48,174 bases of DNA, taken from the NCBI RefSeq assembly GCF_016785185.1, contig NZ_JAEKDY010000013.1; one strand, written 5' to 3'. Within the stretch, counting starts at the first letter, position 1. The number at the start of each line of letters is the position of its first letter. A program made the translations under genes and the position numbers. This stretch comes from Heyndrickxia sporothermodurans (GTDB taxonomy: Bacteria > Bacillota > Bacilli > Bacillales > Bacillaceae_C). The notes beneath the pieces are model-generated. The model saw only the letters and a list, made by a program, of their open reading frames with translations, had not been told where the DNA came from and ran no database searches. Below, piece by piece: positions 42,911 through 48,174 of this stretch.

Positions 42911-42939
42911 AAGTATCTCTTTGAGGAGATACTTTTTTT
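42911..42939 (+). terminator. Terminator of the FAD oxidoreductase gene
   Basis: AAGTATCTC and GAGATACTT form a 9-bp stem followed by a run of T. Confidence 0.88.
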
Positions 42940-43143
42940 GCTTAAGTAAATTTTAAAAATGTGGGTGTGAATTCTACCTTTCTAATTTGATTGAATCATA
43001 TTTAGAATATTTTCCTATTGCACTTTAGGTGGAGAGGACTGGCTCAACTACATTATTTCAACATCCATTCATAATTTTTACAAGAGTGGTAAAATGATGT
43101 TAGTATTATATATATTCATGTTACCAAAGGAAGGTTTACCCAT

Positions 43144-43944
43144 ATGATATATTTAAAAAGTTTCAAACTTTCCCCCCATACAGTCAATAATCCAAATGCA
43201 TATCCATACAACGTGTTCAAAAATATATCTGAAGAAGTGTTTGTTTTTAATAATATTACGGTTTTGTATGGGAATAACGGTTCCGGCAAGTCCACATTAC
43301 TAAATATAATAGCAAACAAGCTGGATATTACGGGGGCTGAGGAATTTACAAATCGTGATTACCCGTTAGATTACATGTTGAATTGTTCATATAGCTTAGG
43401 GGAAAATCAGGGTGATGGGGAGTCAAGCCAATTACCTCCTAATAGTCTGTATATCAAAAGCGAAGATATTTTATATGAAATCAAGAAGATTCAGCAAGAG
43501 GCAGTTCTTAAGGAAGGTTATCTGTACCAACACGCTAAATTGGGGTACACTAAGGAACATTTGGAGAAGTTGAAAGAGTCCTCGCAAATGTACAAACAAA
43601 TCGAAATTATGAAGTTTGCCAATGAGAAGTATTCTAACGGAGAGACATCCATGCAGATATTCGATGAGTATCTTGTCCCGAATGGATTATACCTACTCGA
43701 TGAACCCGAAACATCTCTTTCACCAACAAATCAAATTCAGTTGGCGGAAGAAATCAATAAACTAGTAAGATTCTTTAACTGTCAGTTTATTATAGCGACT
43801 CATTCTCCATTTATGTTGGGGACACTAGATGCAAAGATTTATAATCTTGACGCTCCCTTTTTGCGAACGAGTAGATGGTCTGAACTTGAAAATGTAAGAT
43901 TTTTTTACGACTTTTTCAAAGAACGTAAAAATGAATTTGAATAA
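43144..43944 (+). CDS. AAA family ATPase (COG3910-like, ABC/SMC-type ATPase)
   Basis: A 266-residue soluble ATPase of the ABC type with no membrane domain. Walker A is GNNGSGKST (43-51), a short signature-like SNGE is at 164-167, Walker B is GLYLLDEPE with D186-E187, and the switch histidine is H220 in ATHSPF. Only a short helical insert (about 105-160) lies between Walker A and the signature, so it is not a long SMC. Relatives are annotated as predicted ATPases of unknown role. The DUF3784 gene follows after 24 bases. Confidence 0.85.
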   Translation: MIYLKSFKLSPHTVNNPNAYPYNVFKNISEEVFVFNNITVLYGNNGSGKSTLLNIIANKLDITGAEEFTNRDYPLDYMLNCSYSLGENQGDGESSQLPPNSLYIKSEDILYEIKKIQQEAVLKEGYLYQHAKLGYTKEHLEKLKESSQMYKQIEIMKFANEKYSNGETSMQIFDEYLVPNGLYLLDEPETSLSPTNQIQLAEEINKLVRFFNCQFIIATHSPFMLGTLDAKIYNLDAPFLRTSRWSELENVRFFYDFFKERKNEFE

Positions 43945-43968
43945 TTGGCTAAAAAGGAGGTAACTGGT

Positions 43969-44286
43969 TTGGGAGTTGCTATTCATATTATTTTAATTCC
44001 CTTTTTAACTTTCGCTATCATTCTATCAAAAGGAAAAGGAGCATTTTTAATTGCAGGTTATAATACAAAGTCTGACAGTGAAAAGGCTCTATACGATGAA
44101 GTAGCTTTGTGCAAACTTATGGGGAAAACCATGTATGGTATTAGCTTTAGCATATTATTATTCGCATTGAGTGAGATGTGGGATAAACAAGTTTTATTTA
44201 TTATAGGTCTTATTTTAATTTTAACTATTATTATTTTTGCATTGGTGTATACAAATACAGGAAATAGATTTAAAAAGAAGGTTTAA
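43969..44286 (+). CDS. DUF3784-like membrane protein
   Basis: A 105-residue protein with three hydrophobic segments (about 3-20, 55-75 and 80-98). The loop GKGAFLIAGYNTKSDSEKALYDEVALCKLMG is the characteristic DUF3784 motif. TTG 43969 was chosen because AAGGAGG lies eight bases upstream; the frame itself starts right at the ATPase stop. Function unknown. Confidence 0.8.
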   Translation: MGVAIHIILIPFLTFAIILSKGKGAFLIAGYNTKSDSEKALYDEVALCKLMGKTMYGISFSILLFALSEMWDKQVLFIIGLILILTIIIFALVYTNTGNRFKKKV

Positions 44287-44356
44287 AGATCGGGACATTC
44301 ATTTAATAGTAGAAAATATTGCATTAAATGGATTCAATAATTTTTAATCGTATTTC

Positions 44357-44719
44357 TTAATTAACTTTATGCAGTTTAATCCATTCCTTTACCAAGCGCT
44401 TTGGGGCAGCGCGCAGATAAGCTTCCTGAATAAGTTCTTTCAGTTCGGCCCAATCTTCATCACTTGGGCTTTGAATAGATACCCAGCCGTGACGGCCAAT
44501 ATAAGGTGTTTTGAGGAACTGCTCTTTCTGCAGCAACCATTCCTGCGTTTCCAGATCTGACTTAAATGATAATCCAGTTCTTTCACTTAATCTAACGAAG
44601 GATTTTCCATTGACTTGAAAAGTAGTGTGTCCGAATCCATCGATATGCTCCATGGCCTCAGGAAGGGCTAGACAGATATTGCGCGCATGTTCAAGGATTA
44701 TCTCCATCTGTGATTTCAT
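44357..44719 (-). CDS. MmcQ/YjbR-family protein
   Basis: A 120-residue protein of the MmcQ/YjbR (CyaY-like fold) family, with CLALPEAMEHIDGFGHTTFQVNGKSFVRL near residues 16-46 and the typical GWVSI and LIQEAYLRAAPKRLV segments. Members are annotated as DNA-binding, but a biochemical role is not established. ATG 44719 was chosen because GGAGGTGA lies eight bases upstream. Confidence 0.85.
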   Translation of the reverse strand: MKSQMEIILEHARNICLALPEAMEHIDGFGHTTFQVNGKSFVRLSERTGLSFKSDLETQEWLLQKEQFLKTPYIGRHGWVSIQSPSDEDWAELKELIQEAYLRAAPKRLVKEWIKLHKVN

Positions 44720-45018
44720 ACTCTCATTCACCTCCAATTATCTTATGTAGAACCATTCCATTAAGAATATATGTTCGAGTTAAATATAGCAAATAACCGA
44801 ACCTATTTTCAATGAAAATAATTAAAAGTTAAGAAAAACCTTAAAGAAACTAAAGAAGGATAACTTTCATGTTGTGTAGAAGTAGTAGTCTGATTGTTAA
44901 TTGACCGGAGTTATTTTTCTAAATTCCGGAAATTCCACAAAAACAAATTTCATACCAATACAGATAACTAAACATTCTATTTCGTAGTAAAATGTTAAGA
45001 TAGGGGAGGAAGACATCG

Positions 45019-45531
45019 ATGTCAAACCCATGGAAACGACCAAAGTTAACGATTGCAAAGACAAAAAGTGAATGGGTATGGGATATTATTGGCTATTTAT
45101 TTTATCTTGGATCGATTGCCCTGTTGATCATTGTTTGGAATAAGATTCCGTCTGAAGTTCCGGCACATTATAATGCGGTAGGCGATGTAGATCGCTGGGG
45201 GTCAAAAATGGAACTTCTCATTTTGCCGTTTGTTGGAGCCTTCATTTTTCTTTTTATGCAAGTACTTGAGAAATTTCCTGAGGTTCATAATTATCCAAGC
45301 AGGTTGAACGAATCGAACGCAGAGCAATTTTATTTACATAGCCGAAAGCTTTTAAATCAAATCAAAAATATTTGTTTGATACTCTTTTCGCTAATCCTTG
45401 TGGAATCCATTTCAATTGCAAATGACTGGTGGGAAGGCGGTTTTGGGATGTGGTTTCTGCCGATAACAATTTTAGGAACGGGGATTCCGATTGTATTAGG
45501 GATTATAAAGCAAAGGAAGATTGGAAGGTAG
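45019..45531 (+). CDS. DUF1648 membrane protein
   Basis: A 170-residue protein with four hydrophobic segments. The DUF1648 motif IPSEVPAHYNAVGDVDRWGSK is at residues 43-63, between helices one and two. Relatives occur in Bacillus next to GntR regulators or in SdpI-like proteins; none is next to it here. GGGGAGGAAG lies before ATG 45019. It is followed by a terminator. Confidence 0.85.
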   Translation: MSNPWKRPKLTIAKTKSEWVWDIIGYLFYLGSIALLIIVWNKIPSEVPAHYNAVGDVDRWGSKMELLILPFVGAFIFLFMQVLEKFPEVHNYPSRLNESNAEQFYLHSRKLLNQIKNICLILFSLILVESISIANDWWEGGFGMWFLPITILGTGIPIVLGIIKQRKIGR

Positions 45532-45578
45532 GGGAATGATTGGAAGTAAACCGAATACGATTAAACGGCGGATTTCAT

Positions 45579-45612
45579 AACGATGTTAGTATGATAACAT
45601 CGTTTTTTTTTG
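45579..45612 (+). terminator. Terminator of the DUF1648 gene
   Basis: AACGATGTTA and TAACATCGTT form a perfect 10-bp stem followed by ten T. Confidence 0.92.
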
Positions 45613-45667
45613 CTTGTAAAATAGCACCCTACTAAAGTGGAAAAAGTTAAATGAAGTGTATGGGACC

Positions 45668-45875
45668 GATTCGAGAAGGAGAGAAGCCCCAACCGCTCCT
45701 CAAGTGCACGAAAAAGCGATATTCGAGAAGGAGAGAAGCCCCAACCGCTCCTCAAGTGCACGAAAAAGTGATATTCGGGAAGGAGAGAAGCTCCAACCGC
45801 TCCTCAAGTGCACGAAAAAGTGATATTCGAGAAGGAAAGAAGCCAAAATTGCCCCTCAAGTGCATGAAAAACCAT
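45668..45875. repeat. Tandem 52-bp repeat array, family D
   Basis: Four direct copies of a unit containing TTCGAGAAGGAGAGAAGC, then CCAACCGCTCCTCAAGTGCA and CGAAAAAGTGATA. The TCGAGAAGG point recurs at 45671, 45723, 45775 and 45827, exactly 52 bp each time; the last copy is diverged. It lies between the DUF1648 terminator and the XRE gene. The sequence is unrelated to families A, B and C. The open frame through it is a repeat peptide and not regarded as a gene. Confidence 0.95.
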
Positions 45876-45976
45876 ACGAATAAATAAATAGGAAAAATAT
45901 TCTTGAAACCTATTGCATGATTAGTGTAAAATTACACTAATAAGTATCGAAAGTAACTATTCGAAGGAGGGATACA

Positions 45977-46444
45977 ATGAATAAAGAGCAAGTCATTGAG
46001 CTAATTTCAAACAAAACGAGGCTAATTCGAGTAGAAAAAGGCTATTCACAGGAAAAAATGGCTGAAATCATAGGGATTTCTAAAAAAACGCTTGTGCAAA
46101 TTGAGAAAGGCAGAACATTAGCGGGATGGACAAATACAGTCGCGGTATGTGCATTATTCAGAGACAGTGAAGTACTGCAATCAGTATTAGGAGACGAACC
46201 GTTGGAGGTCATTGAAACGATTGCACACAATAATGTTGATAGACCGAAAAGTAAGTCAATGGGCGGAAAAGTTTGGTGGAAGGAGATCGCTAAGAAAGGG
46301 GAATTTCGATTGCAGCAAAATATGATTAGTCAGCATTATCGTATTTTGGATGATGAGCATGTTCGATGGTTTAGTACCTTTGACCTTGAAGAAGCAACAA
46401 GTCGTTTAAATGAGTTAACAAGTCGGGGAGGAAATTACAAATGA
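45977..46444 (+). CDS. XRE-family helix-turn-helix regulator
   Basis: A 155-residue protein. The N-terminal helix-turn-helix is at residues 13-50 (TRLIRVEKGYSQEKMAEIIGISKKTLVQIEKGR); the C-terminal part (about 90-150, GGKVWWKEIAKKGEFRLQQNMISQHYRILDDEHVRWFSTFDLEEA) is a separate domain without a known function. GGAGG stands before ATG 45977. Its stop overlaps the start of the next gene by four bases (ATGA), so the membrane protein gene is coupled to it. Confidence 0.88.
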   Translation: MNKEQVIELISNKTRLIRVEKGYSQEKMAEIIGISKKTLVQIEKGRTLAGWTNTVAVCALFRDSEVLQSVLGDEPLEVIETIAHNNVDRPKSKSMGGKVWWKEIAKKGEFRLQQNMISQHYRILDDEHVRWFSTFDLEEATSRLNELTSRGGNYK

Positions 46445-46764
46445 AGCCAGTTTTGTATGTAGCCCTACCCCCGTTACTTTTTTCTGTTATCGGATTCATT
46501 TTTAGTTTGCGATTTGAACTTATGGCCTATTGGGGTCATGATACGATGCTGTGGTATTGGGTAGGTGCATGTGCATCTTATGTTTTTTCAATATTGGCAA
46601 TTGTATACACTCTATTGGCGGGAATAAAACTAACGAAGATTGATACGATGAATTCTAAATTGGCCTTTACTTATTTGATTGCCTCTTTAATTAGTATATT
46701 TATCGCAATGGTAGCAATTATTTTGACTACTTTTATCATTTGCGTTTGGCAAACGAAGATGTGA
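46441..46764 (+). CDS. Small membrane protein, coupled to the XRE regulator
   Basis: A 107-residue protein with three hydrophobic segments (about 5-25, 36-60 and 75-102). The signature-like part is GFIFSLRFELMAYWGHDTMLWYWVGACASYVFSILAI. A second, shortened copy of this sequence lies at 47883-48059. An XRE regulator with small membrane partners can be an immunity, transport or sensing unit; no family is recognised. Confidence 0.8.
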   Translation: MKPVLYVALPPLLFSVIGFIFSLRFELMAYWGHDTMLWYWVGACASYVFSILAIVYTLLAGIKLTKIDTMNSKLAFTYLIASLISIFIAMVAIILTTFIICVWQTKM

Positions 46765-46775
46765 GGAGTGAAACT

Positions 46776-47138
46776 TTGAAGAAAATAGGAATTAGTATTC
46801 TAATAATCTGTTTATATAGTTTTCCATTTACTTATTTTTCAATGTATCAAGATTTTATTAATCGTTCACTGGTTGGCTATGTAATCATGATTGTCGCAAC
46901 CTTGCTTCTTGCTTTTTTAAGCAAATTCTATGTCAATTTGGTTCCTATGATTGTCGGCAATATTTTATCTGGATTCATTTCCTTATATTTTATCAGTAGA
47001 ATGATGGGAAGTATTGGGTGGGATGGATACTTTAAGCCGGCATCTCCCAATCAATTATTAATCGTAGTTAGTTTTCTGAATTTAATTCCTCAGTTTATTG
47101 CTTTGAAGATAGCAAAAAGATATAAAAATAAATGTTAA
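46776..47138 (+). CDS. Membrane protein of unknown function
   Basis: A 120-residue protein with four hydrophobic segments. TTG 46776 was chosen because GAGGAG lies 7 bases upstream; the longer frame from 46740 overlaps the preceding gene and lacks such a site. It is the third gene of the XRE unit. No motif is recognised. Confidence 0.72.
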   Translation: MKKIGISILIICLYSFPFTYFSMYQDFINRSLVGYVIMIVATLLLAFLSKFYVNLVPMIVGNILSGFISLYFISRMMGSIGWDGYFKPASPNQLLIVVSFLNLIPQFIALKIAKRYKNKC

Positions 47139-47160
47139 TTTGAATAGGGATGAGTGGGTG

Positions 47161-47703
47161 ATGAAAATGGACAACAAAAACTTTGCTACACTAAATGAAC
47201 AATCCAAGTCTCAGTTACTAGTACTTTCCGAAATAAAAGAGATATTTACTACATTACAAGAACCGTTCTGGATGCGGGGAGGATGGGCAATAGACTTCCT
47301 GCTTGGGCGGATCACTCGCAGGCATAACGACATTGATTTAGTTGCATGGGCTTATCGTCGTAAAGAGATTGAACGGGCATTAGTAGAAGCTGGGTATGAA
47401 CTCAAACCCGTAAGTGAGTTGCAAACAGACTTTTGTAAGAATGGGATTGATGTTCAATTTTGCTTTCTGAATCGAAATGATGATGGACAAATAATTGGAA
47501 ATGGTATACCGGATTGGATTTGGAGAGAGGATGCATTACCCACTCAACTTTTTGAACTATATGGTCTTTCGGTATGTGTAATGAGCCCACACCAATTATT
47601 AGAAGAAAAAGAAGTGTATGAACAAATAGGTCGAACAACACGTGGGAAGGATGTAGAAAGTAAAAAGCTACTTCGAAAGATCATTGATGATCTAGTAAAA
47701 TAA
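47161..47703 (+). CDS. Nucleotidyltransferase, aminoglycoside-2''-adenylyltransferase-like
   Basis: A 180-residue protein with the nucleotidyltransferase site RGGWAIDFLLGRITRRHNDID (residues 39-59; G40-G41-W42, D45, D57, D59). The pattern GGWAID...R.T..H.DIDL is shared with ANT(2'')-type and lincosamide nucleotidyltransferases (Pfam Aminoglyc_resit group). Resistance activity is not proven by this. The start is uncertain: TTG 47140, ATG 47161 and ATG 47167 are all possible, none with a strong ribosome binding site; ATG 47161 with AGGGA upstream was taken. Confidence 0.8.
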   Translation: MKMDNKNFATLNEQSKSQLLVLSEIKEIFTTLQEPFWMRGGWAIDFLLGRITRRHNDIDLVAWAYRRKEIERALVEAGYELKPVSELQTDFCKNGIDVQFCFLNRNDDGQIIGNGIPDWIWREDALPTQLFELYGLSVCVMSPHQLLEEKEVYEQIGRTTRGKDVESKKLLRKIIDDLVK

Positions 47704-47736
47704 GAAAATTACTTTGGTTAAAGAAGGATGAAAACT

Positions 47737-47886
47737 ATGATGCGTTGGATTGTACTTGTTTTATTGATATTCAGCCTAGGGGTAAATCAGTATTTATATA
47801 GAAAGTCGTACTTTGATCCATTTGATTTGCAAGAAGCTACAAATCGATTGCACAAGTTAGGAAGTGGGAAGGAATATAAAGTATGA
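47737..47886 (+). CDS. Small membrane-anchored protein, 49 residues
   Basis: ATG 47737 (or 47740) has AAGGA upstream, and the stop TGA overlaps the next ATG by four bases. Residues 3-21 are a hydrophobic anchor (RWIVLVLLIFSLGVNQYLY); the rest is charged and helical (DPFDLQEATNRLHKLGSGKEYK). Coupling to the following membrane protein gene suggests a two-gene unit. No family is recognised. Confidence 0.6.
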   Translation: MMRWIVLVLLIFSLGVNQYLYRKSYFDPFDLQEATNRLHKLGSGKEYKV

Positions 47887-48059
47887 AGATGACCACTTTA
47901 GTGCCCATCCCTTTAATCACCTCCATTATTGGATTCATTTTCAGTATGTTATTTCAAGATATGGCTTATTGGAGCGATGAATCAATGTTGTGGTATTGGG
48001 TCGGAGCAAGTTTGTCTTATACTTTTTCAATATTGGCAATAATCCTCCTCCCTCTATAA
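47883..48059 (+). CDS. Shortened paralogue of the small membrane protein at 46441
   Basis: A 58-residue ORF that is clearly related to residues 1-58 of the 107-residue protein at 46441: GFIFSMLFQDMAYWSDESMLWYWVGASLSYTFSILAI against GFIFSLRFELMAYWGHDTMLWYWVGACASYVFSILAI. The similarity stops near the TAA at 48057, and the remaining half (last hydrophobic segment) is missing. A structure of inverted repeats begins about 30 bases later, so an insertion or deletion may have cut the gene. Confidence 0.6.
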   Translation: MKMTTLVPIPLITSIIGFIFSMLFQDMAYWSDESMLWYWVGASLSYTFSILAIILLPL

Positions 48060-48091
48060 ATGTTGATACATCAACGGTTTGACCCGTTGGT

Positions 48092-48126
48092 AGGGTGTCA
48101 AAAAAATATTTTTCGACACGGACCCT
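48092..48126. repeat. Inverted repeat near the right window edge
   Basis: AGGGTGTC (48092-48099) can pair with GACAC (48115-48119) and ACCCT (48122-48126) around an A/T-rich loop. It could be a terminator or the end of an insertion sequence; the window stops too soon to decide. Confidence 0.4.
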
Positions 48127-48174
48127 AACTTTATTTTCATAATATGTGAAACTATTCCAATAAATAGGTACGCT

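Noticed and set aside
45561..45887. ORFs across repeat array D
   Set aside because: Repeat translation; the plus-strand ATG has no ribosome binding site.

Overview
The window looks like chromosomal DNA of a low-GC, Gram-positive, Bacillus-type bacterium (Bacillaceae). Three things point there: strong AAGGAGG-type ribosome binding sites with frequent TTG and GTG starts; gene content such as PepF, KatA, bacillopeptidase F, heme O synthase and a LicT-type beta-glucoside system; and regulatory motifs of the PerR, CcpA (cre), CodY and LicT/RAT types. No rRNA, tRNA, CRISPR array or prophage was seen. The species cannot be named from this sequence alone.

Layout. 1-0.36 kb: the 3' end of a tnpB gene. 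0.55-9.9 kb: pepF, a methyltransferase (-), katA behind a perfect PerR box, a 36-residue cysteine-rich protein, a methionine gamma-lyase, a 2-hydroxyacid dehydrogenase with a Nudix hydrolase, and a DUF4097 protein. 9.9-18.1 kb: an MFS exporter (-), the large secreted protease bpr, and hflX behind a long leader that carries a short upstream ORF and two terminator hairpins. 18.2-22.5 kb: a lipoprotein (-), the divergent pair yeiH (-)/lysR, and ctaB (-). 22.7-31.8 kb: a stand-alone DnaA domain I-like protein, an acetyltransferase, a TPR protein, a methyltransferase, a secreted protein (-), an LD-carboxypeptidase, a 56-residue membrane protein (-), a nucleotidyltransferase, a coiled-coil protein, a YiaA-like membrane protein, a luciferase-like monooxygenase and an AraC regulator.

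31.8-39.5 kb is the best resolved system. It holds a LicT-type antiterminator gene, a beta-glucoside PTS gene (EIIBCA), two GH1 6-phospho-beta-glucosidases and a lactonase. Four RAT/terminator modules are visible: one before licT, two in series before bglP, and one before the second GH1 gene. The bglP promoter is overlapped by two cre sites. The expected logic is uptake and phosphorylation by the PTS, hydrolysis by the GH1 enzymes, substrate-dependent antitermination by LicT, and CcpA-dependent repression by preferred sugars.

39.6-48.2 kb: a HAD hydrolase (-), a TetR regulator (-) divergent from a frameshifted FAD oxidoreductase, an AAA ATPase with a DUF3784 protein, a YjbR-like protein (-), a DUF1648 protein, an XRE regulator with two small membrane proteins, an ANT(2'')-like nucleotidyltransferase, and a shortened second copy of one of the membrane proteins.

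The most unusual feature is a set of intergenic tandem repeat arrays. Six arrays of four unrelated sequence families (A: 2.47-2.76 and 23.53-23.73 kb; B: 6.99-7.34 kb; C: 18.89-19.07 and 21.25-21.43 kb; D: 45.67-45.88 kb) share a unit of almost exactly 52 bp. The second most interesting feature is the hflX leader, which has the layout of an antibiotic-responsive ribosome-mediated attenuator.
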